Part shown: positions 53,505-61,930 of the stretch, in pieces
Numbering within the stretch: position 1 is the first letter of the stretch
How the letters are laid out: the number at the start of each line of letters is the position of its first letter
DNA from: Flavobacterium sp. J372
GTDB taxonomy: Bacteria > Bacteroidota > Bacteroidia > Flavobacteriales > Flavobacteriaceae
Assembly: GCF_024699965.1 (NCBI RefSeq)
Contig: NZ_JAJOMZ010000004.1
Coordinates: 2,540,001 to 2,604,000, forward strand
Reading direction: 5' to 3'
Length of the DNA: 64,000 nt
Notes under the pieces: generated by a model
The model's database searches: none
Told to the model about the DNA's origin: nothing
The model's input: only the letters and a program-made list of their open reading frames with translations
Position numbers and translations under genes: made by a program

Positions 53505-54434
53505 TTACAACTTTGCCAGCCACCGGTACAGCCTTTCCACATCTTCCTTTTTAAACAATCCGGTACCTGTGCTCATCGTTGCCGCAGTACCGCAGGCTAC
53601 ACCCATACGCGCCATTGCAAGTTCGCCTTCACCTTTAGCCATCATCGCGACAATACCCGCCACCATACTATCACCCGCCCCTACCGTGGTGCGTTTTTTA
53701 ACTGATGGCGCCGGTATATGTATAGTTTTATCTTTAGTTACCAGATAGGCACCCTGCGGCCCCATAGAAACCACAATCATTTCAGCCATACCTTTATTGA
53801 TTAGTTCTTTTGCTGCGTCATCGGCATCATCGTTATGCAGTTCGTCAACACCCACCAGCTTTGCCAGCTCACCCAGATTCGGCTTAGCCAGGTATACGCC
53901 CTCACTCAGCGATTCTTGCAGAGCCTCGCCCGAAGTGTCGATTATGACTTTTGCGCCCTTGCTTTTAAGGTTTTTAATGATTGTGCGCATTTGTTTCGGT
54001 TCAAAGCCGGGCGGCAGGCTACCGCTTATCACTGCTATTTCCGGGTTGCAGCTGTCAATAGCTTTAATTATACCCTCAGCTTCATCAGCATTCAATTCGC
54101 TGCCGGGCATGCCAAAGCGGTATTGGTCATTACCGTTTGTTGCCACTACCATAAAGTTTTCGCGTGTTTCGCTTTTTACCGGGAAAGGCATCGCTTTTAC
54201 ACCTTCCTCATCAAGAAGTTGTTGAAGCCTGTTGCCTGCCGGCCCTCCGCTTGTAAAAAACGCTGTAGAAGATATCCCAAGTCTTACCAACCCGCGCGAC
54301 ACATTTATACCGCCGCCGCCCGCCTCATAAACAGGTTTTTCACACCTGAGCTTTTTATCGGGCTTGAGGCTGTCTATGGTTGTGCTTTTATCTACTGCAG
54401 GATTTAATGTGAGGGTAAGAATTGTTTGACTCAT
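53505..54434 (-). CDS. pfkB: PfkB-family hexose-phosphate kinase (phosphofructokinase type)
   Basis: 309 residues of the ribokinase fold. It carries LTLNPAVDKS at the start, GGGGINVSRGLVRLG, the GSLPPGFEP segment, IDTSGEALQ, LAKPNLGEL and the anion hole with catalytic Asp in TTVGAGDSMVAG (about 252-263). This arrangement fits the 1-phosphofructokinase / PfkB / tagatose-6-phosphate kinase branch; exact sugar phosphate unknown. Near match TAAATTAG upstream instead of a perfect -7 box. Confidence 0.88.
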   Translation of the reverse strand: MSQTILTLTLNPAVDKSTTIDSLKPDKKLRCEKPVYEAGGGGINVSRGLVRLGISSTAFFTSGGPAGNRLQQLLDEEGVKAMPFPVKSETRENFMVVATNGNDQYRFGMPGSELNADEAEGIIKAIDSCNPEIAVISGSLPPGFEPKQMRTIIKNLKSKGAKVIIDTSGEALQESLSEGVYLAKPNLGELAKLVGVDELHNDDADDAAKELINKGMAEMIVVSMGPQGAYLVTKDKTIHIPAPSVKKRTTVGAGDSMVAGIVAMMAKGEGELAMARMGVACGTAATMSTGTGLFKKEDVERLYRWLAKL

Positions 54435-54526
54435 ATCGATATTTTAGATTGATAGCTAATTTACCGATATGAAACCGCGAAGCGAAAAAATAAATGTTAA
54501 CGATTTCTTAAATCCTGCACTTATGC

Positions 54527-54829
54527 CTACCTGTAAGAGAAGCGTTCGAGTATGCTATATTCATTGTTAAGTTCAATGTAATAACATCCCTTCGGAATTT
54601 CCACATCAAAATGAGATATTTCCCTATCGGAAAATCCACGCTGTTTAAGTTCTTTTTTCGTATGAAGCATTACAGGGTCGTCGCCTACAAAGTATAGATT
54701 CTCATCACTGCGCCTAATTTCGCCAACATTCCCCGTCAGTCCGTAATCAAGTGCGTTATACATAAGGTCTTTTTCAAGCTCTTCCGCAGGTAAACTGTTC
54801 AGCCATTCTTTAAGATCTGATAACTTCAT
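54527..54829 (-). CDS. Cytosolic protein of unknown function
   Basis: 100 residues (start ATG 54829; an upstream ATG at 54835 is also possible). Charged N-terminal helix (KLSDLKEWLNSLPAEELEKDLMY), a central VGEIRRSDENLYFVGDDPVMLHTKKELKQRG and C-terminal strands (GCYYIELNNEYSILERFSYR). No signal, membrane helix or metal motif. Family not recognised. Confidence 0.62.
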   Translation of the reverse strand: MKLSDLKEWLNSLPAEELEKDLMYNALDYGLTGNVGEIRRSDENLYFVGDDPVMLHTKKELKQRGFSDREISHFDVEIPKGCYYIELNNEYSILERFSYR

Positions 54830-55008
54830 AAACATCAGTAAATTAAATTCAACAATATATTTGGAGGGCACCAAATTTGGAGGGTTAAAAATATGTATAT
54901 TCTGTTGCAGTAACCAAATATTTGTAACAAAAATTTCATAAAATGTTTATATTCAATTAATAAATAAAAAGTTTATAGAGTGTTTTACAGTTCCAAAGTA
55001 ATTTTTGC

Positions 55009-55335
55009 ATGCTTTTTGACGTTCTGAATTACATGAATAAAATTGATACGAAACATATAGCCTTTCATGTGCTTGCAGCGCTTTACTTTATCTGGCTGCC
55101 ATTGTTTACCATACTGCTTTCATTATTGTTTTACTACATTTATGAAGATTACAATACCATAATTATTACCACTGTTTTACCTACATTATTCATCAATTTA
55201 ATAATGGGTGCATTGCTTATGTTTGTACTCAGGCTCTTTAAAAGTCACCTTAAGCTTATATTTTTTGTAAGAATTTCCTACTACATAGCTTTATGTTTTT
55301 CAATAATTTCTGTTGTTGTGTGGTATTTTATTTAA
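55009..55335 (+). CDS. Four-helix membrane protein of unknown function
   Basis: About 108 residues. Four helices fill almost the whole chain (IAFHVLAALYFIWLPLFTILL, IIITTVLPTLFINLIMGALLM, LIFFVRISYYIALCFSIISV and a short first part). The start may be ATG 55009 or ATG 55033 (MNKIDTKHIAFH), which is the better fit if the TAATTTTTG-like sequence just upstream is a promoter. Very AT-rich codons. No family recognised. Confidence 0.6.
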   Translation: MLFDVLNYMNKIDTKHIAFHVLAALYFIWLPLFTILLSLLFYYIYEDYNTIIITTVLPTLFINLIMGALLMFVLRLFKSHLKLIFFVRISYYIALCFSIISVVVWYFI

Positions 55336-55394
55336 ATTTTTAAAGATTTATCTACGGCCATTTATCTGCATTCACTCTGCAACGCATAAAACCG

Positions 55395-55402
55395 TATATT
55401 TG
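55395..55402 (+). promoter_or_regulatory. TAnnTTTG -7 box of the DUF493-murA operon
   Basis: TATATTTG, 19 bases before ATG 55422. Genes 55422-58149 are spaced 4-8 bases apart, so this box probably serves the whole row. Confidence 0.58.
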
Positions 55403-55421
55403 CGTTTATTTTTAATGATAG

Positions 55422-55706
55422 ATGGATAAGAAAACAGAGGAATTTTACGCACGGCTTAAAGAAGAGCTTACCAACTCAACCCTTTGGCCGGCAGAATATT
55501 TATTTAAATTTATAGTGCCCTCAGACAATCAGAAGGTTTTACAGATAGAAGATTCATTTGACCGCATGGGTGCCGTAATTGAGACAACGCAGTCAAAAAC
55601 AGGCAAGTACACCAGCGTTTCAATAAATGTGAAAATGGAAAGCGCACAAAGCGTTATTGATAAATATCTGGAGCTTTCGGAGATTGAAGGCATAATATCA
55701 TTATAA
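55422..55706 (+). CDS. DUF493 family protein (YbeD-like)
   Basis: 94 residues, a small alpha-beta ACT-like fold with LTNSTLWPAEYLFKFIVPSDNQKV, SKTGKYTSVSINVKM and a helix at the end. Role unknown in Bacteroidota; in E. coli YbeD lies near lipoate genes. It is the first gene of a row with DUF4290, murA and a Coa1-like gene. Confidence 0.87.
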   Translation: MDKKTEEFYARLKEELTNSTLWPAEYLFKFIVPSDNQKVLQIEDSFDRMGAVIETTQSKTGKYTSVSINVKMESAQSVIDKYLELSEIEGIISL

Positions 55707-55714
55707 CAACAACT

Positions 55715-56443
55715 ATGCAATTTACCCCGGAAGAAGCGGTTACACACCTGGAATACAATGCCGAAAGGCCGCACCTTATCATTCCTGAATATGGCCGCCA
55801 CCTGCAAAAACTAATTGAGCAGGCGGTAGCGCTTGAAGACCGTGAAGAACGCAACAAGGCGGCAAAATATATAATTACAGTAATGGGCAGCCTAAACCCG
55901 CACCTGCGTGATGTCCCTGATTTTCAGCATAAACTATGGGATCAGCTGTTTATTATGAGTGATTTTAAGCTTGAAGTCGATTCACCCTACCCTATCCCCT
56001 CACGTGAATTGCTGGCACAAAAGCCTGAAAGGCTGGCTTATCCGCAAAATTTCCCGAAATACAGGTTTTACGGCAATAATATTAAATATATGATTGATGT
56101 TGCCCTGAAATGGGAGGACGGTGACATGAAAAACGCCCTTATCATGGTGATTGCCAACCATATGAAGAAATCATATCTCAGCTGGAATAAGGACACTGTG
56201 AAAGACGAAGTTATATTTGAACACCTGTATGAGCTTTCGGGCGGGAAGATAAACCTGCAGCTAACCGATGAAGAGCTTTCAAACTCAACCGACCTGATGA
56301 AGGTGAACAAGAAAGTTTCTAACAAAATGCAGTTCAATAATCCTGGGAACAACAACCCGCGCCAAAAAATGCAACGCCAGAATACCGGCATGAGAAACCA
56401 GAACCAGAACAATAAAAATAACCGAAAAAACCCTAACCAGTAA
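55715..56443 (+). CDS. DUF4290 domain protein
   Basis: 242 residues, cytosolic. The conserved core covers about 1-190 (LEYNAERPHLIIPEYGRHLQKLIEQAV, DREERNKAAKYIITVMGSLNPHLRDVPDFQHKLWDQLF, YGNNIKYMIDVALKWEDGDMKN). The tail is low-complexity Asn/Gln/Arg (NNPRQKMQRQNTGMRNQN), likely disordered. The family occurs in Bacteroidota and its function is unknown. It stands between DUF493 and murA, with the murA start eight bases after its stop. Confidence 0.9.
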   Translation: MQFTPEEAVTHLEYNAERPHLIIPEYGRHLQKLIEQAVALEDREERNKAAKYIITVMGSLNPHLRDVPDFQHKLWDQLFIMSDFKLEVDSPYPIPSRELLAQKPERLAYPQNFPKYRFYGNNIKYMIDVALKWEDGDMKNALIMVIANHMKKSYLSWNKDTVKDEVIFEHLYELSGGKINLQLTDEELSNSTDLMKVNKKVSNKMQFNNPGNNNPRQKMQRQNTGMRNQNQNNKNNRKNPNQ

Positions 56444-56450
56444 CGTTTTC

Positions 56451-57761
56451 ATGGGAACATTCAGAATTGAAGGAGGAACACAATTAAAAGGAGAGATAAC
56501 CCCGCAGGGCGCTAAAAATGAAGCATTGCAGGTACTTTGTACACCACTGCTTACAGCTGAAAAAGTAACGATTACCAATATACCTGACATTATTGATGTC
56601 AATAAGCTTATCACCCTGCTTAAAAACCTGGGTGTGAAGGTTGAAAAACTGGGCCATGGCGCTTACAGTTTCCAGGCGGACGAAGTGAATATGGATTACC
56701 TGCAGAGCGATGCCTTTAAAGAAGAGGGTAAAGCGCTGCGTGGCTCTATAATGATTGTAGGGCCCCTGCTGGCACGTTTTGGCAAGGGTTATATACCTAA
56801 GCCGGGCGGTGATAAAATAGGCCGCAGAAGGCTAGATACACACTTTGAAGGTTTTATAAACCTGGGTGCAAAGTTCCGCTATAATAAAGAAGAATATTTT
56901 TACGGTGTTGAAGCCGACAAACTGAAGGGCGCATACATGCTGCTTGATGAGGCATCTGTCACCGGTACTGCCAACATTGTAATGGCTGCCGTGCTCGCCG
57001 AAGGTAAAACTACCATATATAACGCAGCGTGTGAACCTTACCTGCAGCAGCTGTGCAACATGCTGAACAGCATGGGCGCAAAAATTACAGGCGTTGGCTC
57101 AAACATGCTTCATATTGAAGGTGTTGAAAAGCTTGGCGGTTGCGAACACAGGATATTGCCCGACATGATTGAGATAGGAAGCTGGATTGGCCTTGCAGCC
57201 ATGACACGCAGCGAAATCACCATCAAGAATGTTAGCTGGGACAACCTGGGCATTATACCTAATACCTTCCGCAAGCTGGGTATAACCCTAGAGCGGAAAG
57301 GCGATGATATTTACATTCCTGCACATACAGATGGTTACGAGATACAAAATTACATTGACGGTTCTGTACTTACCATTGCAGATGCACCATGGCCGGGCTT
57401 CACCCCTGACCTGCTAAGCATTGTACTGGTAGTAGCTACACAGGCACGCGGTAGTGTACTCATCCACCAGAAGATGTTTGAGAGCCGACTATTCTTTGTT
57501 GACAGGCTTATAGATATGGGCGCTAAAATAATGCTATGTGACCCGCACAGGGCTGTGGTAATAGGCCACGACTTTAAGTCGCAGCTCAAAGGCATTACAA
57601 TGTCGTCTCCTGATATAAGGGCGGGTGTGTCAATGCTTATTGCTGCACTTTCAGCTAAGGGTACAAGCACCATCCAAAACGGCGACCAGATAGACCGCGG
57701 TTATGAAAGGATTGACGAGAGGCTTAGGGTACTTGGAGCTAAAATAGAAAGGCTGGATTAA
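56451..57761 (+). CDS. murA: UDP-N-acetylglucosamine 1-carboxyvinyltransferase with Asp in the catalytic loop
   Basis: 436 residues, two EPSP-synthase-like domains; adds the enolpyruvyl unit of PEP to UDP-GlcNAc, the first step of peptidoglycan synthesis. GAKNEALQVL at the start, LRGSIMIVGPLLARFG and a C-terminal PSMTIQNG-like segment (TSTIQNGDQIDRGYE). In the loop where E. coli has Cys 115 (GGCAIG), this protein has Asp 121 (KPGGDKIGRRR). Asp here is active but not targeted by fosfomycin, so this enzyme should not be inhibited by it. Fifth position in a tightly packed operon. Confidence 0.95.
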   Translation: MGTFRIEGGTQLKGEITPQGAKNEALQVLCTPLLTAEKVTITNIPDIIDVNKLITLLKNLGVKVEKLGHGAYSFQADEVNMDYLQSDAFKEEGKALRGSIMIVGPLLARFGKGYIPKPGGDKIGRRRLDTHFEGFINLGAKFRYNKEEYFYGVEADKLKGAYMLLDEASVTGTANIVMAAVLAEGKTTIYNAACEPYLQQLCNMLNSMGAKITGVGSNMLHIEGVEKLGGCEHRILPDMIEIGSWIGLAAMTRSEITIKNVSWDNLGIIPNTFRKLGITLERKGDDIYIPAHTDGYEIQNYIDGSVLTIADAPWPGFTPDLLSIVLVVATQARGSVLIHQKMFESRLFFVDRLIDMGAKIMLCDPHRAVVIGHDFKSQLKGITMSSPDIRAGVSMLIAALSAKGTSTIQNGDQIDRGYERIDERLRVLGAKIERLD

Positions 57762-57765
57762 GAGA

Positions 57766-58149
57766 ATGAAAAATCCATATAATTTTCCACAAGAAATTCT
57801 TGAAGCAAACCGCAAAATTCGTAAAAGAAATTATAAGCTCATTGCATTAGTAATTATTGGTCTGGCAATTGCTGTTACTGCCTTCGTATTTTTGGTTTCA
57901 TTCGGGCTTAAATCTACCGATGCATTCAAGACTGCTGAACAAGAAATTCATAAAAGCCATGAAATTCAAACAATTACAGGTGGAATTGAAGCAATTTCTC
58001 TATCAACCGGATCAGTATCCACGCACAATAATGATGGTGAGGCAAATTTTGACATCAGCGTTGACGGCACACGAAAAGATATTGACGTTTCAGTATATCT
58101 CACAAAACATAATGGTCAATGGAGAGTTGACGAATTGGTTTGGGAGTAA
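57766..58149 (+). CDS. Coa1-like membrane protein
   Basis: 127 residues, cytosolic N-terminus, one membrane helix (LIALVIIGLAIAVTAFVFLVSF), then a periplasmic domain with KSTDAFKTAEQEIHKSHEI, ITGGIEAISLSTGSVS, HNGQWRVDELVWE; this pattern resembles the cytochrome oxidase assembly factor Coa1 family. Four bases after murA and probably in the same transcript. Exact role unproven. Confidence 0.78.
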   Translation: MKNPYNFPQEILEANRKIRKRNYKLIALVIIGLAIAVTAFVFLVSFGLKSTDAFKTAEQEIHKSHEIQTITGGIEAISLSTGSVSTHNNDGEANFDISVDGTRKDIDVSVYLTKHNGQWRVDELVWE

Positions 58150-58164
58150 TATTATATCTTTAAT

Positions 58165-58198
58165 AAAAAAGCGCTTCAGTCCGGAGCGCTTTTTTTAT
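58165..58198 (+). terminator. Terminator of the DUF493-murA-Coa1 operon
   Basis: AAAAAAGCGCT (58165-58175) pairs with AGCGCTTTTTT (58185-58195), loop TCAGTCCGG, T run follows. Confidence 0.85.
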
Positions 58199-58291
58199 AA
58201 CATTATTAAGAATAGTTTATCATATAATTAGTAGTACTACAGGGGTTTATAAAGTAATTTTAAACATATTAAACTTCAAAACCTAACTTAT

Positions 58292-59113
58292 ATGGAACCG
58301 ATTAAACAACAGGCTTTAGGCAGGGAGGCCTATAGTACAGACAAATTAAGTTTCTCAAAATATGACCCGTCAGGTACCGACCCTAACCGTTATGCAACGG
58401 TGTCAAATTCTACCGAAGCTGATCAATACCTTCACAAAGGCAAAAAAAGCGTCATCCCGGGGCTTAGGGTAAACGTAGGCACTACCGAAAGGATTTTGAT
58501 GGTGGCAGCCGGCTCTTACCTTTTGTACCGCGCATTCAAGAAAAACCATGGCAATGGCAAAAAAGCCCTTGAAGGCCTTACAGCCGGCACAATGCTTTTC
58601 CGCGGGATAAGCGGCTACTGCCCTGCATACGATGCGCTGTCACACAGCAAAAAGCTTTCAGGAGGTAATGTAGCTATTACTCAAAACCAGACAATTGACA
58701 GGCCTGTAAACGAAGTGTATAACGCCTGGCGCAAGCTTGAAAACCTTCCACTCTTTATGGAGCACCTGCACAGTGTTTCGGTAATTGACAATTATAAATC
58801 GGAATGGAAAGCAAGGATACCGGGTGGCCTTGGTACAATTGGCTGGACGGCTGAAATACTGATGGATGAACCCAACAAGCTTCTTAGCTGGCACTCAATG
58901 CCGGGTTCTACAATAAACAATTCAGGTAAAGTACGATTTACAGACAACGGTACTTCTACAGATATTGAAGTGACAATTTCTTACCACGCACCACTGGGAG
59001 CTGCCGGTGAAGTTGCAGCCAAAATGTTAACCCCTGTGTTTGAAAGCATGCTGCAGAAAGATATTGACGGATTTAAAGCCTATATTGAGGGAGGCAGCAG
59101 TGCAGGGAACTAA
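58292..59113 (+). CDS. SRPBCC-type cyclase/dehydrase with a DUF2892-like region
   Basis: 273 residues. After an N-terminal charged region of about 60 residues come two short hydrophobic stretches with GTTERILMVAAGSYLLYRAF and GLTAGTMLFRGISGYCP, which match the DUF2892/YgaP-like segment, then an SRPBCC domain (about 125-270: TIDRPVNEVYNAWRKLENLPLFMEHLHSV, ARIPGGLGTIGWTAEILMDEPNKLLSWHSMPGS, TISYHAPLGAAGE). The fold binds hydrophobic ligands; reaction unknown. A terminator follows and a small opposing gene lies beyond. Confidence 0.88.
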   Translation: MEPIKQQALGREAYSTDKLSFSKYDPSGTDPNRYATVSNSTEADQYLHKGKKSVIPGLRVNVGTTERILMVAAGSYLLYRAFKKNHGNGKKALEGLTAGTMLFRGISGYCPAYDALSHSKKLSGGNVAITQNQTIDRPVNEVYNAWRKLENLPLFMEHLHSVSVIDNYKSEWKARIPGGLGTIGWTAEILMDEPNKLLSWHSMPGSTINNSGKVRFTDNGTSTDIEVTISYHAPLGAAGEVAAKMLTPVFESMLQKDIDGFKAYIEGGSSAGN

Positions 59114-59124
59114 GCGTTCCTAAA

Positions 59125-59160
59125 AACAATAAAAGCCGCATTATAGCGGCTTTTATTGTT
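59125..59160. terminator. Perfect 15-bp-stem bidirectional terminator
   Basis: AACAATAAAAGCCGC (59125-59139) pairs with GCGGCTTTTATTGTT (59146-59160), loop ATTATA. It lies between the SRPBCC gene and the convergent small gene. Confidence 0.86.
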
Positions 59161-59176
59161 TTATATGGCAGATAAA

Positions 59177-59344
59177 TTACAGAACCTGGTAGATGCCCAT
59201 ACCGGCCATAAACGCAATTACGCAGGCAACAATTATTTCAATGTTCCTTACGGCTGCATCTTTCTTCTTGAATGCTGAATAGTGTGCATATTTATTTTCA
59301 CTTCCTGTTACGGCCTCAAGCCTCATGTTTCTGTATTTCTTCAT
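59177..59344 (-). CDS. 55-residue single-helix membrane protein
   Basis: Minus-strand frame from ATG 59344 to TAA 59177. It starts MKKYRNMRLEAVTG, has a charged middle (YSAFKKKDAAVRNIE) and ends in one membrane helix (IIVACVIAFMAGMGIYQ). It has its own convergent terminator and sits in a gap of 380 bases otherwise without genes. The basic N-side suggests the N-terminus stays in the cytosol. It has the shape of known small Flavobacterium membrane proteins, but I have no family name for it. Confidence 0.68.
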   Translation of the reverse strand: MKKYRNMRLEAVTGSENKYAHYSAFKKKDAAVRNIEIIVACVIAFMAGMGIYQVL

Positions 59345-59470
59345 GGCAAATAATTTTTGTTTCCTTTCAAAAATACCATGACTTTACCTTGAAATGAAGA
59401 GGTTTAACAAAGGATTATCATTTAACACCGTACATATGGGAAAATGCTTTTAAAATAAGTGACTATTGCC

Positions 59471-59478
59471 TAAATTTG
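59471..59478 (+). promoter_or_regulatory. TAnnTTTG -7 box of the AAA ATPase gene
   Basis: TAAATTTG, 17 bases upstream of the GTG at 59496. It overlaps the 5' end of a longer in-frame reading from TTG 59466, which is therefore unlikely. Confidence 0.55.
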
Positions 59479-59495
59479 CCGCTTATTTTACAAAA

Positions 59496-60031
59496 GTGGG
59501 TAAAGAAATAGTTGTGATAATTGGTGGCCCCGGCTCAGGGAAAACTACAATAATTGACGGGCTTACCGAAAAGGGATACACATGCTATCCTGAAATTTCG
59601 CGTGAAGTGACACTGGAAGCGCGTAAGCAGGGTATTGAGCAGCTGTTTCTTGAAAAACCGCTTTTATTTAGTGAGCTGCTTCTTGAAGGCCGGAAAAAGC
59701 AGTACAAAAATGCCCTTGCAGAAGAGTGTGACATAGTATTTCTTGACCGTGGCATACCCGATGTGCTTGCCTATATGCACTACATAGGCGACAGTTACCC
59801 GCCTTTTTTGACGAAGCTTGCCACGAACACAAATACACCAAGATATTCTTTTTGCCGCCATGGGAAGAGATATATACTGCCGATGAGGCACGCTACGAAA
59901 ATTACGAGCAGGCAAAACTTATCAGCGAACATTTGCTTGAAACCTACCGCAGCTACGGCTACGAAATGATTGAAGTGCCAAAAGACACCCTTGATAACCG
60001 AATTCTTTTTATATTAGGGCATCTTTCGTAA
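59496..60031 (+). CDS. AAA family ATPase/kinase, frameshifted
   Basis: Start at GTG 59496 (VGKEIVVIIGGPGSGKTT). Walker A GGPGSGKTT (about 8-16), a Walker B-like ECDIVFLDRGIPDVLAY (about 80). The frame as read leaves the family at the run of six T at 59814-59819 and stops at 59969 with an unrelated tail. Adding one base restores FFDEACHEHKYTKIFFLPPW, then EEIYTADEARYENYEQAK and ends at TAA 60031, 178 residues, the size expected for the AAA_28-like family. The role of the family is unclear. A -7 box lies 17 bases upstream. Confidence 0.82.
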
Positions 60032-60040
60032 AATCCGTTA

Positions 60041-61930
60041 ATGCAGGCAAAAGACATCCTGGAAAAATATTGGGGTTATGATACCTTCCGTGAACCGCAG
60101 GAAGCGATAATCAATGCTGTATTACAAAGGCGCGACACTTTTGCATTGATGCCGACCGGAGGCGGTAAGTCTGTCTGCTTCCAGGTGCCTACGATCATGC
60201 GCGATGGGTTGTGTGTGGTAATTTCACCATTGATTGCCCTGATGAAAGACCAGGTAGAAAACCTGAAGCAGCGTGGTATAAAAGCCGTATCATTGGCCGG
60301 GAGCCTCTCTTCAGATGAAATAAGCAACCTTCTTGACAACTGTAAGTTCGGTGATTATAAATTCCTGTACATTTCTCCGGAACGTTTAAAATCTGACTGG
60401 ATTGCAGAGCGTATCGGCCAGCTGCCGGTAAACCTTATTGCTGTAGACGAAGCGCATTGTGTATCGCAATGGGGGCATGATTTCCGGCCCGCTTATCTCC
60501 AAATATACAAAATACGCGATTACCTGCCTAAAGTACCATTAATTGCACTTACAGCTTCAGCAACTGAAAGGGTTCAGCAGGATATTGTCGCGCAGCTGAA
60601 GATGCACGATGTGGCATTTTTTAAAAAATCGTTTCTTCGGGAAAATATCGCCTATATGGTTCTGGAAGCAGAAGATAAGCTTGGCCAGATGCAGCGTATT
60701 TTTACAAAGTATAGCGGTTCATCGATAGTTTATGTACGCAACCGTAAAGCGTGCCATGAAGTATCGCGCCAGCTCATTTCATTAGGCATCAGCGCGACAT
60801 TTTATCACGGCGGACTTACTTCTCGTGAGAAAGAAGCAAATATGTCGGCATGGCTGGCAAATAAGGCGAAGGTAATGGTTGCAACAAATGCATTTGGGAT
60901 GGGCATAGACAAACCCGATGTACAATGCGTTGCACACATTCAGCTGCCTGAAAACCTTGAAAGCTATTACCAGGAAGCAGGACGTGCCGGGCGCAACGGT
61001 GAAAAATCATTTGCTGTAGCGCTGGTAAATGCTTCCGACATAAGGACGGCCAGGAGCCAGTTTATTGATGTGCTGCCTGATAAATCTATTGTCCACACAG
61101 TATATGCCAAACTCAACAGCCATCTTCAAATTGCATATGGCGAAGGGCTTGGTGAAACTTTTCCGTTCAATTTCAATGATTTTTGCAGGCATTATAACCT
61201 TAACCCCATTAAAGCTTTTAACGCAATACAATTTCTCGACAGGCAGGGCATACTTACTTTGTCACAACAATTTAATGAAAGTGTGAGCCTGCAATTTTTG
61301 ATTGAGGGTAAAGAAGTGCTGCGGTACATAAGCCTTAACCCGGCTGATGAAGAAATGGTGCTGGCGCTGGTACGGAATTATCCCGGTATTTTTGACATGC
61401 AGACAGCTATTAATACAGAATTTATCTGCAAGAAAGCGAAATGTACAGAAAATGAATTCAGAGTATTGCTTGAGAAGCTTTCGCAGAAAGAAATAATTGC
61501 TTATAAAAGCTCAGGTAATGACAGTACCATCACATTTAATGAGGTACGCGAAGATGAGTTTACGATAAACAAAACCATAAAATTCCTGGAACAGCAGAAC
61601 GCATTAAAGACCGTTCAGTTTGATGCCGTGGTGGAATATATTACCAATACTGCGCGATGCAAAAGCAGGCTGATACTGGACTATTTTGGGGAAACCGACA
61701 GCACAGATTGCGGAAACTGTTCAAATTGTATAGCTTCCGCTAAAGAGACCGTTAAACCGGCAGCTATAAGATCATCCGTAGTAGAAGTACTTAAAACAGG
61801 GCCTCACAGTTCAGCTGAACTTGAGCGCACCCTCGGGCTAACAACACAAGAAACAGTGACTGCACTGCGCACATTACTTGAAGAACGAAAAATAAAAATT
61901 GATAACCGAAACTTTTACAGCATAGCATAA
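60041..61930 (+). CDS. recQ: ATP-dependent DNA helicase RecQ
   Basis: 629 residues. Helicase motifs I (MPTGGGKSVCFQVP), II (AVDEAHCVSQWGHDF), III (LTASATERV) and VI (QEAGRAGRNGE) are present. The RQC region has a zinc motif with Cys in ARCKSRLILDYFGE and CGNCSNC. There is no HRDC domain; a winged-helix-like tail closes the protein. This is the shorter RecQ form of Bacteroidota. The last base of the TAA overlaps the fmt start codon by one base (TAATG). Confidence 0.94.
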   Translation: MQAKDILEKYWGYDTFREPQEAIINAVLQRRDTFALMPTGGGKSVCFQVPTIMRDGLCVVISPLIALMKDQVENLKQRGIKAVSLAGSLSSDEISNLLDNCKFGDYKFLYISPERLKSDWIAERIGQLPVNLIAVDEAHCVSQWGHDFRPAYLQIYKIRDYLPKVPLIALTASATERVQQDIVAQLKMHDVAFFKKSFLRENIAYMVLEAEDKLGQMQRIFTKYSGSSIVYVRNRKACHEVSRQLISLGISATFYHGGLTSREKEANMSAWLANKAKVMVATNAFGMGIDKPDVQCVAHIQLPENLESYYQEAGRAGRNGEKSFAVALVNASDIRTARSQFIDVLPDKSIVHTVYAKLNSHLQIAYGEGLGETFPFNFNDFCRHYNLNPIKAFNAIQFLDRQGILTLSQQFNESVSLQFLIEGKEVLRYISLNPADEEMVLALVRNYPGIFDMQTAINTEFICKKAKCTENEFRVLLEKLSQKEIIAYKSSGNDSTITFNEVREDEFTINKTIKFLEQQNALKTVQFDAVVEYITNTARCKSRLILDYFGETDSTDCGNCSNCIASAKETVKPAAIRSSVVEVLKTGPHSSAELERTLGLTTQETVTALRTLLEERKIKIDNRNFYSIA

